From Sclerotinia nivalis (Eukaryota; Ascomycota; Leotiomycetes; Helotiales; Sclerotiniaceae), in NCBI GenBank assembly GCA_029531795.1, contig JAPEIS010000001.1, forward strand, positions 6,944,001-7,008,000: 64,000 nt of DNA, read 5' to 3'. Position 1 is the stretch's first letter. Each line of letters starts with the position of its first letter. Of the stretch, positions 24,483 to 38,035 are shown one piece after another. Under the pieces are notes generated by a model. That model was given only the letters and a program-made list of their open reading frames with translations. It was not told the origin of the DNA and made no database searches. Both the position numbers and the translations under genes were made by a program.

Positions 24483-25639
24483 ATGCGATCTGTTTGTTTA
24501 TTTTTACAATTTATACAATCAATTTGTTTCCGTTGTGTTAAGTGTATAGCTAATTATGATAGCAGAAAAGTTCTATTAGATGGGGAGGTAATCAGTGAGG
24601 AATGTTTCTTTTTTAAAGGAATCGATTTATTATATGTCGAATGTATCTGAAAGAAGAAAACTTGTGATGCATTATCAGAAGTATTTCATTCTGTTATAAA
24701 TCGAATGTTGTGGTTATGTTACGAATGGAAAGCGGTTCTAGTAGGTTCTTCAGAAGAAATAGTAGTTCGAAGAAGTTTAAATGGTTGTCAGTTTAATTTT
24801 ATTCGAAGAGTGGAAGCTTTTCTTTGCAAACAAAAGAAGTATGGTTTAAAGTGAGAATTTCGGGATACGAAAGAGGTTGTATTAGTGTTGAATGTATAGA
24901 TAAAGAAAAGGGTAAAGTTGTTCGAAACTGATGTGGATTTGTTTCGATATTTTGTTGGTATATCTATAATATTTATAAATACTTTTGATTAATTTTCTAT
25001 TAGCTAGAGTAAAATTCTGTAGATAAATTAGCAAATGAGGCTAAATTGGAGGATACTTTTAATGAGGAGGATAATTCTGATGCTGTTTTTGTTCAATCCA
25101 AATCATCGAAATCCTTTTGTGTTTCGGCAAAACGAGCAAGCTGTAAAAGTGTCAAAGGTAAAACAAAAGGTATGTGGAATATTAGCGATTGTATAATGAA
25201 AAAAAAGTGGATAGTTTTATTTTCTATTTTTAAAACAAAGAAGATTGGAGAAATTCGCAAATTGGTTTTTGCAAAAAGAAAGATATCGGAATTTATTAAA
25301 TCTTTCGATGATGATAATAAAAATATTGAACCAACTAGCAACGAAAAACTTTCGATTTTTAAAAAGTCCAAGAAGGAAAAGATTAAAACTTCTATTGTAA
25401 TCAATATACCTTCTTCGCCTTCAAAAAGCTTTAGTACATTGAATACTATTCCGGAATCAAGCATAATACTATCGGTGAAGTATTAAAAAGCATCTGTTCC
25501 CTTAACGAAATCAAGTATACCAATAATAAGCAAGAAAGCAATTGGGGATAAGGATTTGTTAAATTTTTCTAGTTTTGATACTATGAGTAATATCTTAGAT
25601 AAGTATGATTCATATAAAAGGACTTTTGTTTCCAAATAA
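24483..25639 (+). pseudogene. Antisense two-exon gene inside gypsy H, unknown function
   Basis: Plus-strand frame lying between the H chromodomain and the H 3' LTR, antisense to H. Exon 1 runs from ATG at 24483 to 24953 (157 codons). A 50-nt intron 24954-25003 has GTTGGT and TAG borders. Exon 2 runs 25004-25639 (212 codons including the stop). Both exons are exact multiples of three and the frame is kept across the intron. Five in-frame stops interrupt it (24648 TGA, 24852 TGA, 24897 TAG, 25010 TAA, 25484 TAA), each one transition from Arg or Gln, so RIP explains them. The product would be about 368 residues: a Cys-rich start (CFRCVKC, further EEC, VEC, TCD), a conserved-looking middle (VINRMLWLCYEWKAVL, FIRRVEAFLCKQKKYGLK) and a Ser/Lys-rich C-terminus. 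I do not recognise the family. A cysteine-cluster DNA- or RNA-binding protein is possible. Confidence 0.6.
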
Positions 25640-26069
25640 TGAATATAATAAATCTTTATTGATCGATGATTAATTGTTAACGAATCTATTGGACTAAGAT
25701 TTCAAACCATAGATAGCTCTTTTTCTGGTATGCAGATATCATAAGTTATACGTTGTAATCCTGTCGTTGAGGAGTGTATCAGATATATGTTTCATCAATT
25801 GGTTAAGCCAGATATTGATGAAAATTCTGATAATATTGGGGAGGATGGTCTGTTGAAGATAGAGGTGAAAAAGCGAAAGAAGTGTGAATATTATATAATA
25901 AAGGAAAATTAATATATTAGAAAGGTTTTCAAAACAATAAGTAAAATAAATAAGTGTTTTTGTAGTGTATATCAATTATATTATTTTTTAGTTCTTTGTC
26001 TTCGTTGTATAAATAATGCATTTTCCTTTTTATAATTTTTTAATTGTTTTTTGATATACGTTAAATTTC

Positions 26070-27060
26070 ATGAAGCTTTTCAAATATCTTCCGTTGGTTG
26101 ATAGCTTTTCTATCATACTAAATATTGCATTCCTTATTCTTTTTTCCTATATACTAATATCTTTTCAACTTCATATTCTATATATCCATCAATTTCTTCA
26201 GGAAACGGAGGATCAACAACACCATCACATTGATGCTATAGTTCTAATAAAGAAACATGAAAGACATTATATATTTTGTATAATGATAAAAGCGCTAATT
26301 CATATACTTATCCACTGCTCATAATATTAGTGATAGTAAAGAGGCCTATAAAACGATCGGAAAATTTCTTTTTGGGTTATAATTGTTTAATGTTTTTGGT
26401 ATTGAGTATAACTTTATCGCCGATATGAAATCGCTAGAGTAAATCCTTTTTATTATTCTCTAATCTCCTTTTTGTAGACTTTTCCCAAATCTCTATTAAT
26501 TTTTCCCTTTCTTGATTCAACGATTCAATACGTTTTTTTGCAACGGATGCCTTCCCTTCGGCATCGGCATCCTCATTAATGTAATTGAAAATAGGTAGAT
26601 ATCCATACATTGCTTTGAAAGGTGTTTTTCCAATTGTACTGTGCTACATTGCATTATATATGAATTCTGTTAGGGGTAGTAGTGTAGTCCAATTATCCTA
26701 TCTCTAATTTGTATAACAAGTAATATAATAAATTAGATTTTGATTTTGATATTCTGTTTGACCATCAGTTTGTAAATGAAATACAATGGATAATTTGCAG
26801 CGAATTCTTAAATAAAACATTAAACTACTTCAAAATTTATTTGCAAATTGTGATCCTCTATCAGATATTATCCCTTTCAGTACACCGAAGTTTTTAAAAA
26901 TATATCGAAATAGAATTTCTGTTAATTCTAATAAAGTTATTGTTTTATTAACTAGAATATATCGAATGAGTTTCGTATATCTATTGACAACCACAAATAC
27001 AACATTGTATATATATTTATCTACTTTAGAAGAAAGTAAATCTATAACAAAATCCATTAT
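26070..27060 (-). pseudogene. Integrase core and chromodomain remnant of gypsy H
   Basis: Minus strand. The core starts with MDFVIDLLSSK at 27057 (the first catalytic Asp region), continues YTKLIRYILVNKTI and IISDRGSQFANKF (second catalytic Asp). The chromodomain is readable at about 26070-26330 on the minus strand: HVSLLEL, PPFPEEIDGYIEYEVEKIL, a mutated QYLV.WKSYQPTED. Such C-terminal chromodomains target chromoviral integration to heterochromatin in known members. Confidence 0.85.
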
Positions 27061-27351
27061 TATTTCTTTCCAAGAATCTAAAGGAAATAATAAAGTTTAT
27101 AACTTGCTATAAAGCCGATACCATTTCATAACTGTTTATTGATAGACAATATATATCCATATATACCTTTTTACATCTTTTATTATATTATACCAAAAAT
27201 ACTTGCTTTTCAAAATTTCCTATGTTTTCTTAACACCCCAATAACCCCCCATAGGATCATTGTAATGGACCTATAAGATTTCTGCTTTCACAGTATTATC
27301 TAGCAGTACAAAGGCACACCCATTATACTTGAGCAAACCATCGACGTCGAC

Positions 27352-28960
27352 TTACCAAAGTATAGCGTTTCCAACAAAACCATTTTTAAGTTTTAGATAC
27401 TCTTTATTCTTTATAAAATCGTTATTTTTTTGAAGCCACAACAAAGTATTTCTTATTAGTTCAGATATAAATTCGAATACTATTTCGTCAACTATCAATA
27501 CATAAGCCAATCGACATAATAACGATTGTTTACAATTAATCATCACCAATAACCTTTCTGAATTACAAAGGGGCAAGCTATACCTATCCCTTTGAAAAAG
27601 ATCTATTATATTTCTCAGGGATTCTGTTTCCACTATAGACAAATAAAAAAATGTAGCAATAATTACAATATTCCTTAATTTGTTTTATAATGTAAACAAC
27701 ATTTCGTTAATTCCATTCACATCTTCGGTATAATCGGGTCTTCTTGACAAACTATCAGCAGGGTTCAATTTTCCGGACCTATATATGATTATAAAATCAT
27801 AAATAGCTAAAACTTTAGCCCATTGTATTTGTCGTCCATTAAGTTGCTTTGTTTTTATAAAATATTGAAGACTATTGTAATCCGTTTTGATCACAATTGT
27901 ATACTGACTATTTATGATATAATATCGCTATTGAACAAAAGCTATATAAATAGCTAAAAGTTCTTGATTATATATAAAATATCTTTGTTCAACTGAAGTG
28001 AGTTTTCTTGAATAAAAGGCAACGGGATGCTATCGGGAAGCAGTAGGATCATTTAGATCGTCAAAAAATAATTGAGAAAGTACGCATCCTAAAGCAAATC
28101 CAGAAGCATCTGTTTCGAGTAAGATTCGGAGGGCTGGTTCAAAATGTTTGAGTATTGATACAATAGTGAATGCCTTCTTTAGATTATCAAAGACTTCCTG
28201 AGCCTCCTTAGTCCATTTAAATTCTAATACAGCTTTTCCTTTTTTGGTGCCTTTTAATAAATCGATTAAACCATAAGCTATTTATGAATATCCGGCGATA
28301 AATCGACGATAGAAGTTTGCAAAACCTAGGAAAACTTGGATATCACAGAGCGATTTTGGTTCAGGCCACTCTGTAATTGTCTGAATTCGGCTTGATTCCA
28401 TAGTGACGCCTTTTCCTGATATAATAAAGCCTAAGAACTCGACTTCATATATATAAAATATACATTTCTTCAATTTCGTATAAAGTTTATATTCAATCAA
28501 TTTAACGAAAACTTTGCAAACGTCAATAATATATATTTCCTTGTCTTTAAAATAAATGAGAATATCGTCTAAATATATAATACAAATGCTATCTATAAAA
28601 CCAATGAGTACTTGATTAATATAAGTTTGAAAAGTTGCAAAAGTATTCGTTAAACCAAAAGGCATGATTAGATACTCAAATTGGTTATATCGAATACGGA
28701 AAGCTATCTTCCATTTATCGTCTTCTCGTATATGTATTCGATGATAAGCATCTTTCAAATCGAGTTTTATGAAAAAGGCCCTTTGTCTTAAGCGATTTAA
28801 AGATTCGTTAATTAAAGGTAAAGATATACAATCCTTTTTCGTAATTTTATTAAGATTACAATAATCAATATATAATCGATAACCACCATCTTTCTTTGAT
28901 ACAAATATAATTGATACATTAGCAAAGCTAATCGAACAACAGATCCAATTTTTCTTTTGA
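27352..28960 (-). pseudogene. RT, RNase H and H2C2 remnants of gypsy H
   Basis: RT is open at 28282-28758 with IMPFGLTNTFATFQ, an intact YLDDILIYF catalytic box and VFLGFANFYRRFI. RNase H extends through 27680-28260 and ends in LNPADSLSRRPDY (27685-27894), the usual end of the domain. The H2C2 region lies at 27352-27642. This is the least damaged polymerase of the stack, yet single stops still separate the blocks. Confidence 0.9.
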
Positions 28961-28977
28961 TATTCATCAAAATATTA

Positions 28978-29448
28978 TCATAAAACAATCAATTCTTGTT
29001 CTAATAAAGCATATATTGATCCCCAAAATGAAGTAGTTCCAAATTCGAAATCAATACAATGTTCCATTGAATGATAATCGGAAAGCAAGCTGCTCTTATC
29101 TTCAGAAAAAGCCTGTTCATATTCTTTGTATTCGAGAGGTATTTTTAAAAATACTAATATTAAGATTTTTCGGTTTTTGAATAAAAATCGTATAATAAAA
29201 TTAGTTTCAAATAGAAGTACACAAATTGTAACTCCAGCTTTCATATCTCGATATAATTCTTTTGCTGTTATCATTTCCATATCATACAATGCAGGACGAA
29301 AACGGAGAATAATTGATCTCCAATTAATATCTGGATTCACAGTTTGAAACCATGGCAACTCTAAAATAGCATCGATTTCGGATAGATCCAAAGTAGCGAC
29401 AGTAAATCGATGAATATGAGTTCTTTTTTCTTTGGAATCGTCTAATAC
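28978..29448 (-). pseudogene. Protease tail of gypsy H, left of B
   Basis: Text HRFTVATLDLSEIDAILELPWF is the C-terminal retropepsin block (LGLPW-type) that leads to RT. The N-terminal half with the active site lies at 36204-36420, beyond element B, and the frame resumes there. Confidence 0.85.
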
Positions 29449-29611
29449 TATCACGGTGAGGGAAAAGGTATGTGTAGGTTTGATCTATTGTTGTACTACG
29501 AGGAGAAGAAGAAGGTCAAGGAGGTGACCTGACTATATAGAAGTGAGTGTATGTATATATGCCTAAGGTATACATGATTATATACAGGTGAAGAGAGATA
29601 AATCTGTAACA
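29449..29611 (-). repeat. 3' LTR of element B (R1, 163 bp)
   Basis: Begins TATCACGG and ends CTGTAACA on the plus strand. The hairpin arms are mutated in this copy. Confidence 0.92.
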
Positions 29612-30296
29612 ATATTCTTTTTTCAAAAAACTCATTTGATCTTAAATGAGTATTAAAAAATAAAGAAAAATAAAGAAAAAATACAGATCTCTTTTCTCAA
29701 TTAGATTCTTGAACAAAAAATGTATGATATCTTTTAATAATGTTATATCCTTTATTGTTATAATACATAATATATTTTTAGGCGAAACGAATAATCTTGG
29801 TGCGAATGGATCTTCGTAGAGTGGGTATAACAATCGCGCTGTATAACTCCGATTGCAAATTCTGTAGTTCCAGTTGTAATATAGTAGCGTCGGGGTGTTT
29901 TAGAACCCAAGCTAGCAACCTTGGTTTCTTTAGATGAAGGTGATGATATTCGATAAGAACTTTTTCGTTATTCTTTAAGTTATTAACTGGTTGTTAAGTT
30001 GGTGTGTAGTGTTTTTATTTGATCAAATAATGATGATCATCTTTATTGTAATTATCTAGAACTCCTTCAAATATCCATTTTTGAATAGACTCATTTTTAT
30101 CGTTGTTCCGCTTCAAAATTCTGTCCTATATAGTCAGGGATTCTGATTCGTTAATCGTTGCTTGAGCTGAGAAGTAAGGATTAGTATGAACTGGAAGTAA
30201 AAGAGAATGATAGAAAACAGGAAAGATTTTAATATTCTTAGATAATTGAATAAGATAAGTACAAGGATAAATTTTGATAATTTTGTAAGGGCTGAT

Positions 30297-31400
30297 CTAT
30301 TTATCATCTAGCTTTTTTGTTTTGTATGAAGTCTTTATATTTTTGGTATTGACAAAGACTTTCTGGTCAATTGTATAACGAGGTGAGTCAGAGTGGTGGC
30401 GGTTAATATAGTTCTCATAAGTAGTAACTATTTGTTGTATAAGAGTACGAAGTTGCTTCAAGATATGTTCTATACGATTTGCGGTTCTATTATTTTTAAA
30501 GAATTCCTGTTTTTGTATTAAAGTTATATTTGGTAAGCAAGGTTTATTAGGTTTAATGTTTAGGTATGGATTAAAATTGTAATTGGTGAAGAAAGGCAAA
30601 CAATTAGTTGTTTCAGAAATCAAATTATTGAATGCAAATTCGGTTAAGGGTAATCAATCCAATTAATTGTTTTGATGATAGTTAATAAAAGCTTGTAAAT
30701 ATTGTTTCAGAATCGAGTTAATATGTTTAATCTGATCATTTGTTTGAGGATGAAAAGCTGAAGAATGTTTTAAGATAACTTTCAATTGCTCCAAGAGTTG
30801 TAATCAGAATCCTGATACAAACTGCATTCCCCGATCGGAAATGATATTGTTCGGAAGTCTATGAAATGTATAGACGTAATTGATAAAAGCATTGATTAGC
30901 TTTTTTATCGTTAGTATACGTGTATTAATGAAATATCTCATTTTGGTTAGCTTGCAGATTATCATCAAGATATATTTATAAATAGAATTATAACGAATGC
31001 AATCCAAAAGTAGTGTAATATAATCGATTAAGATATCAGATCATATACGAAAAGAGATAGGTAGTGGTTTCAAAAATCCGGGAGGCACTGATTTGGATGA
31101 TTTGGTGCGAATACAAAGTTCGCAGGCTTTCATATAGAATGCGATCTTTAAATGTATATTAGGCCATTAGTATGTACGAGAAACAAGATCGATCGTTTTA
31201 ATTCGATTAGGATGGCCAACAGAATTAGAAGAATGAGTTCGATAGATAATTTGGAGTTTGAGTTTATCGTTTGGTGGAACCCAAATCTTATCCCGATAGT
31301 AAATTCTATTATTTTGGACCGAACAATCTTGTATAACGATCTGGAGGGTTTTATGATACTTTTTTGGTTATTTAGTTATTGATAGATTGTTAAGAGTAAA
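30297..31400 (-). pseudogene. Integrase remnant of element B
   Basis: Open pieces 30297-30623 (C-terminal part, same as 9661-9987 of A) and 30804-31007 (LTKMRYFINTR, LPNNIISDRGMQFVSGF, with a catalytic Asp). The H2C2 region is at about 31100-31400. A chromodomain-like tail precedes the LTR near 29900-30060. Confidence 0.85.
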
Positions 31401-34400
31401 AATAAGTTGATTTACGATGTCGGACTTAGTATATATTGTATCGATTAAGGTATCAATTAGTTGGTTGTAGAGTGGTATTATTGTTTTCATTGATATCAAA
31501 TTGATATATCTAATCAAATCTTTATAAAAATTGTTGTTAAAACGGTTTTGAGGGAGGATAATGTGTTTTCGATTCTTTAGACGCTTATCGTTTGGATTAG
31601 AGCGATATAGTTGATCTTTGTATTTTCTATTTAGTGTGTTTGATCGAATAGCTTTGTTTTTTGGTCGATAGATTATACGGAAATTATATTGAAATAGAAA
31701 TTCAGATTATCGTACTTGTCGTTGATTGAGAGCTTTTGTAATTATAAAATATTCGAGGTTTTTGTGATCAATAAGAATCTCGAACTTCTTTTATAAGTTT
31801 TAAAGCTTTGAATGTTATTCTTTTATTGTCTTGATAATAGTGAATAGTTTTTTGTTGTAGATCTTATAATTGTATTTCGTTGTTATATGCTTAGATGAAA
31901 AGTAAACGATTGGATATAAAATGTTATCATTATTGTATTGCAAGAGAACTCCTTTTGAAGTCTAATCGGAAGTATTGGTTTCCAAAACAGTTTTCTGTCT
32001 ATAATCAAAGTATATTAAAACCGGCGTTATTGTGAAAGTTCTTTTTAAAGTGTTAAAAGCCTTTGTATAATCTGCGGTCCAATTTTATGTAATATTCTTT
32101 TGCAAGAGATTGTTGAGAGAGCAATAAATCTTTGAAAAATCTTTTATAAAATGTTGATAGAAATTGATGAAATCGAAAAATCGTTGTAAATCTTTTATAC
32201 ATAAAAACAATTCTCAAGATATAATAGTTGTGATTTTTTCTTAATCTATTTCGATGTTTTCGGTTATAATAATAAGATTCAAATACTTTGTTTTTGTAGT
32301 TTCGAATTCGTATTTGTTAATATCAATCTATAATCCAATATCTATTAACTTTTGAATTATTTGGTGGATATGCTTTTTATACTCTACAGGATTATCGGAG
32401 TAGATTAGGATGTTATCGAGATATGTAGTGCAATATTTGTTCAATTCATCGAAAAGCGTATGATTGATATAATGTTGAAACGATGCAAGTGTATTGTAGA
32501 GATCGAAAGGTATAATCAAAGATTCAAAAAGATCAAAATGAGTAATGAATATAGTTTTCCATTTATTCTCTTCGGCGATTCACAATTTGTTGAATGCTAC
32601 AATGATATCAAGTTTAATGTAAATTTTTGTATTGCAAAGAGTATTCAATGTTTCATAAACGATGGGTAATAGATAATGATTCTTTATAGTAATATTATTT
32701 AGTTCTCGATAATCTTGACAAATACGGACTCCCTTTCCCGGCTTGACAACCAATAGCAAAGGAGAAATGCATTACGATCTCGATTCCCGAATGAACCCCT
32801 TGAAGAGATTATCATCAAGCTATTTGCACACCACTACCAACTTTATTAACAATAAAGAATGGTTTTTGAAATAAGATAACTCTTTACCAAACATCAATTC
32901 AATTTTGTAATCCTAGATTCAATAAGGCAGCAATTTATCTATATAATATAGGAGGAAGACAAGAAATTTGTCTTGTAATCATATAGGAAGCCTTTATCGT
33001 ATTTGATCATCACTAAAAGGAAATTTGCCGATTAAAAATTTATCGATATTAGTTTTAGAGACCTTTTGCAAATGGAGCGGCTTGTAACAATCATATATAA
33101 AATCATGAAATTGCGATAAGGTTCTAAAGAGCATCTCTATTATATTGCCTTGCCCTTGTAAAATCGATCGAAAATCCCCTTCTATAAGTATCGAGGACAA
33201 TGTAGCCTGTCGCAGATGATCTTGTTCAACAGTTTTCTGTGCAGCATCCAATTCATCCCATATCAATCGAATAACCCGAATGTTATCTTATTGATAAAAC
33301 GAAACAAAGCTAGAAGCTTGCAATTAACAAATATCATTCATATTTGGGCTTGTATCTTTGTAAATAAGTATAAGGAGTTCTCTAACAGAAAGCAGGGGTA
33401 AACGGTTTTTTGGATTGTAAATAGATCAACACTGATCTGCAATCTTTAAGATCGATTTTGAATATAGACAATTGGGAATCATCTGTATTTGATTATTTGG
33501 TTCTCCATAGTGCTTTGTTCGATAATGATTTATACTAAATGTCAGATCCTGCTAAAATTCAAGGTTAATAGAAGAATTGTCAGATTGTAATATATAACCT
33601 TCATTTGATATTTTTTTAATAAAAGGTTTTTTATAAGAAGTTCTTTTAAAAGTAGAAAGTATTTGAATAAATGAACAATCGATATCGTCCTTTGGATAAT
33701 CCTCGATATATGGAGAGTGGTATTTATAAATTATACATTTAGCTTTTATATTAAGATCGATAAGGAATTTATTTAAAGATTCAATAACATCAACGATCTA
33801 TTGTAGAGTAACTTTTGCTAGATCCTCTTGTTCCTTGATCGAAGATAAAATCATTGGTACAATAATTAGTTCTGAATCATAATATATCAAGCAATTGAAA
33901 ATACAATAGTTTGAAAAGAATGTTAAACTCATCTCTGTTCAGTTGATAGTAGGATTGTGACGCTGTAATTATAGTAAACTAAAGATTAACGGTGTCTTTA
34001 ATGAAAGCTGAGTAATATAAAAGAATCAATACTTATAATGATCCCCTATAGCGATTTCCATTATAAAATATTCTATAATTCTGTCAACGATCTTTCCATC
34101 AGCAAATCGGAATTCGCAAAGATGAAATAAGAATTGTATTTCAATATTGTATTTAAAAACAAAAGAACGATTAGCAAAGGCTTCTTTAGAGCATCCACTA
34201 TCAATAAGATTTATAACAATAAAGAGATTTTTATATATAGGGAATATAATGATTTTAATAAGTAAAGATTTGCTATTTATAGAGTTGAACTACAATAGCT
34301 TATCTTTATCTATTCCTCGATTTATCTTTTTGTTTTTAATATTCCTTTACGAGCGATTTTTTGTAAAGATTAATCTTTTCCCTATTCGAGACTTTCTTTG

Positions 34401-34461
34401 ATTGAATTGGGTATAAAGACAACTTTCTTTGGTTCGATATAACCTTACTATTGTACTTAAT

Positions 34462-35640
34462 TCAAATACTATTGATTTTATATTCAATTATCAGTATATC
34501 CTTTTCGAAATCCATTGCGATTATTATTAAACTTATTGATGTTTTGAAAAACCGGAACAGCAATATATTGATCGGAAATCGGATTAGTTGAAGTAATGGT
34601 ATTATAATTGGAAAAGGTATTAACGGGAACTTGTTTACTAAAAAAAAGATTATTATTGATATTATAAATAATATAACAATCAATCTGAAGATAATTGATT
34701 CTATTATAACAATTGCAAGAAATTGTAGAATTAAACTTCTTTTTCTTATTTTGCAGATTTTTTTTTTGTTGTCCTTTTTATTTCATTGTATCGAAATCCA
34801 TAGGGTCATTATCAACAACAAATACTTTATCAAAATTTTTGTTATAATATTTAGTGTTACGAAGATTCTGACTCTAAATAAAGAATTTCTTTTGCCAACC
34901 ATCAATATCGTCAACTGCATAAGGGTTCGAATCATCAATAACCAAAGTTCGAAGGAGGGCTGTAATTTTTTGCTTCATTGTATTAACAATCTCGCAATCA
35001 AACTTGTAGCAAGAATTAACAAGATGAAACAACATAGAGAAGAAAACCGAAAAGGATTCCTTTGGATCTATAAAAAGCTTATCGAATTTGAATGAAACTT
35101 CCCTTTCGATATCTGTAGAGATATATAATTTGTCCAATTTGATCAAAAACGAAACAGCAGAATCGAAGTAAATAAAATCGTTAACGAATCTAATAATATC
35201 CATAATACACTCTTATTACACTTGATTATCAAGAAGACTAATAACATAGCTAATCTTCTTTTATTCGAAAACAAAAAATTGTAAATCGACTATTCAACAG
35301 AATTGCAAATTCAATTTTCAGGATTGATAATCTTTTTGTTGGACGAGAATATTAAATCTTTTACCTTTAAAAACAAACGGATCCTTCTAAGTTTAATAGA
35401 GAATAATCGATTTCTAACTAGTAACAGCATTATCGGTGTTCAGTTGAGCTTACTTGCTGGCTAGAGTACGAAGAAGTTCGATATTTTCCGCTTTGAATTC
35501 CTCGATCTTATTTATTTGAATGGCGATATAGGTAACTTGAATAGTAAAGCGATCTTCGATGATAAAGAAAATATGATTCAGATAAACAGTTTGTTTGTTA
35601 GGACCAATAGCGAGGTTTGGTGTTACTGAAGCATCCAATT
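34462..35640 (-). pseudogene. Gag remnant of element B
   Basis: N-terminal Gag MDASVTPNLAIGPNKQT is open at 35450-35638 and the capsid part is open at 34874-35203. The CCHC knuckle region lies near 34700. Same protein as in A and C. Confidence 0.8.
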
Positions 35641-36035
35641 CTGCTAGGATTTGTATAATAGTAGACTATTAGCCGAAGACTCGTTGGATTTCGGTACGAA
35701 TTCCTTTGATAGAAGTAGGAGTCGTACTATCAGCGGATGTAGAACCGGAAGTTATTGTAAAAAGAATTACAATTGTACAAAGTAATCGATAGGGAATTTG
35801 CGATTACATAAAAGCAATCAAAAACAGATATAAAAGTCTGCGAATAAATATGATTGTATAAAAGCAATCAGGGATCAGAAACTATACAAAAGTAGATAAG
35901 AAATACGATTGCACAAAAGCAGACGAATTACAACGGCGCGAAAGCAATCGAAAACAGATATAGAAGTCTACAAATGATTTGACAAGACTAGATCACTTTG
36001 TAAAGTGACGGAGCCTTTGAAAGGGTAGTACAAAC

Positions 36036-36198
36036 TATTACAGTGAGGGAAAAGATATGTGTAGGTTTGATCTATTGTTGTACTACAAGGAGGAGAAGAA
36101 GGTCAAGGAGGTGACCTGATTATATAGAAGTGAGTGTATGCATGTGTGCCTAAGGCACACATGATCACGTGCAGGTGAAGGGAGATGAACCCGTAACA
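36036..36198 (-). repeat. 5' LTR of element B (R1, 163 bp)
   Basis: Best preserved R1 copy, ending CCCGTAACA, with the intact 10-bp-arm hairpin. The PBS-like sequence beside it is shared with A and C. Confidence 0.92.
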
Positions 36199-36203
36199 AA
36201 TAC

Positions 36204-37745
36204 TTCGATAGTAAATTGATGATTATCATATAAAGGTATACTCATCCCGCTAGCAGATACTAATAGAATGCCTTTTCCAGGATTAGGAATCCAGTCCTAT
36301 TCAATATACTTGCTTTGTTGAATAATATTAACTTGCGCACCAGAATCGATAAGACAGCAAAGTTTTGTCGGAATATTATTAACTTGAAAAGTTGCTTCAA
36401 TAATTAAGATAATATATCCTTTTTATTGAAAACCCAAAATCATCGAAACAATTAAAATTATTACTAGATTTAATCGTTTCCCTGATTCTTTTCCTCTTAG
36501 AAATATATAGGACAAACACAAGATTGATAATCTCCTTTACACTATCAGCATACAAACGGATTAGTACATCCATTTGCATAATAACCCTTTTGTTGATAAT
36601 GGAAATAAATCAAATCCCTTTATCTATAATCGTTTTTCTGGTTTTCTTTGTTGGATTTTTCCTTTGAAGGAGATTTAGAACGCTACTGCGATTGTATATC
36701 GGTCACTGATAATGTATTATTTTGCTGTTTAAATGATTCATTTTGAAAACGATTAAAGAATGAATTTGATGATATAACTGTATTGCCTTGTTTTCGACCA
36801 CGAGGCGGATCGTTTGCGTCTTGTGAGCGGTACATTTTATCCACATTCTCGAGACGATATGCTTGCTTGATTAAATCGTTTCGATTTTCAGGCTGTTGAA
36901 TGGATTCTGAAATTCGTTTAGCAATATAGAGAAGTAAGTCTGATAAAAGTTGTTCTTTATGGACACTGTTCGCTTCAGATTCGATTTCCTCCTTTAGATT
37001 ATCGAGGTGTGCTACAAAACTGTTTATACTTTGATTAGATTGTTGTTTAGCATTGATGATTTGTTGTATAGTATATTGTTATCGATTGTTTTTATCTAAT
37101 ATTGTATTGTATATGTATTCTTTGAATTCTTTTTAAGATATATTAGAATTCGTTGTAGAAACTTTGTATCGATACCAAACCACAAATGATTGTTGTTAAA
37201 AGTATTGAATAATATAATCTATTTTCTTTTGATCAGTTGGGAAATAATATTTATTATCATTTCGAAATATAAGTTCAATTTAGAAAAAGAAATCCTTTGT
37301 TTTTTCAATATTAAGATCTTTATAAGATAACAACTTTTGAAGTTTTGAAGGTTTCCCTGGAGAAACATGAATAAAGTTAGATATCGCCCCTATTCTTCTA
37401 GTGATCGTTGATAATAAATTAGATATTTTTTTCTATATAAAACAAATAAAAGTCTTTTCAGTTTCTTATTGATTTGCTTGTTTGAAAATATCGAATTCTT
37501 TTTATATATTTTCAAGTCTTTATATTAAATCTAATTTCAATTATATAATGGGTTGATGATTAGGTATAAGTATCTCGTCTTCGATTCTATTAAGGGTTCT
37601 GGAAGTATTATTTCGATTTTGAAAAGTATTTGAATTAGTCGGACGATCTGGAGTATTTCTTGTTCCAATTATTGTTATCCGATAGGGTTTCGTTAAGATA
37701 TTGATAACTAATTGACGAGTTGTTTTTTAGATGAATGAAAAGAAT
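36204..37745 (-). pseudogene. Gag and protease N-terminus of gypsy H
   Basis: Minus strand between B and the H 5' LTR. Protease text LIDSGAQVNII lies near 36320-36360. A CCHC knuckle (KGYYANGCTNPF, with His mutated to Tyr) lies near 36545-36600. The gag body extends to about 37660 with an Arg-rich block near 36800. No long open frame survives. Confidence 0.75.
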
Positions 37746-38030
37746 TGTTAAGATCACATAAACAAAGAATCAATTAATCGTAAAACCATAGCCAAACTTT
37801 TCATTACCCTTTCTAATCATGAATAAGATATTATTTTTAAGTTTAATCAATAAAGAGATATCAGAATACTTATAATTCGCCACCATTCCTGTCCTTTTAT
37901 AAGCAATACAAAGAAACTTGTTTACTAAACATTCCAAACTGATCGATGACGTTTCTACGCTGATAATTCGAAATAAGAATACTTCCGTTTAGGTTTCTTG
38001 TTTTAACGAAACTGTTGCGTGATCGTAACA
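37746..38030 (-). repeat. 5' LTR of element H (R6, 285 bp)
   Basis: TGTTAAGATCAC...GTGATCGTAACA, followed by the TSD copy GGTTT. Partner of 23892-24176. Confidence 0.92.
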
Positions 38031-38035
38031 GGTTT

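Larger units (their letters stand above)
29449..36198 (-). mobile_element. Gypsy retrotransposon B (family R1), inserted in H
   Basis: Minus-strand, full-length copy of the A family (6750 bp). LTRs are 29449-29611 and 36036-36198 and the perfect duplication AATAC flanks them (29444-29448 and 36199-36203). It is colinear with A over most of its length: gag 34462-35640, protease about 33880-34300, RT about 32080-32780 (catalytic box TTYLDNILIYSD, one Asp mutated), RNase H 31780-32080, integrase 30297-31400. All frames carry stops. Confidence 0.92.
23892..38030 (-). mobile_element. Gypsy retrotransposon H (family R6), inserted in I; contains B
   Basis: Minus-strand chromovirus with 285-bp LTRs at 23892-24176 (3') and 37746-38030 (5'), ends TGTTAAGATCAC/GTGATCGTAACA, and a perfect GGTTT duplication (23887-23891 and 38031-38035). 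Without B it is about 7.4 kb. Order on the minus strand: gag with CCHC knuckle (36560-37660), protease (36204-36420, resuming at 29448), RT, RNase H, H2C2, integrase core, chromodomain (26070-26330), then 1.9 kb to the 3' LTR that holds an antisense gene. This extra 3' length is unusual for a gypsy element. Confidence 0.9.

Noticed and set aside
28990..29450. Independent plus-strand gene opposite the H protease
   Set aside because: The minus-strand reading matches retropepsin and joins in frame across B.
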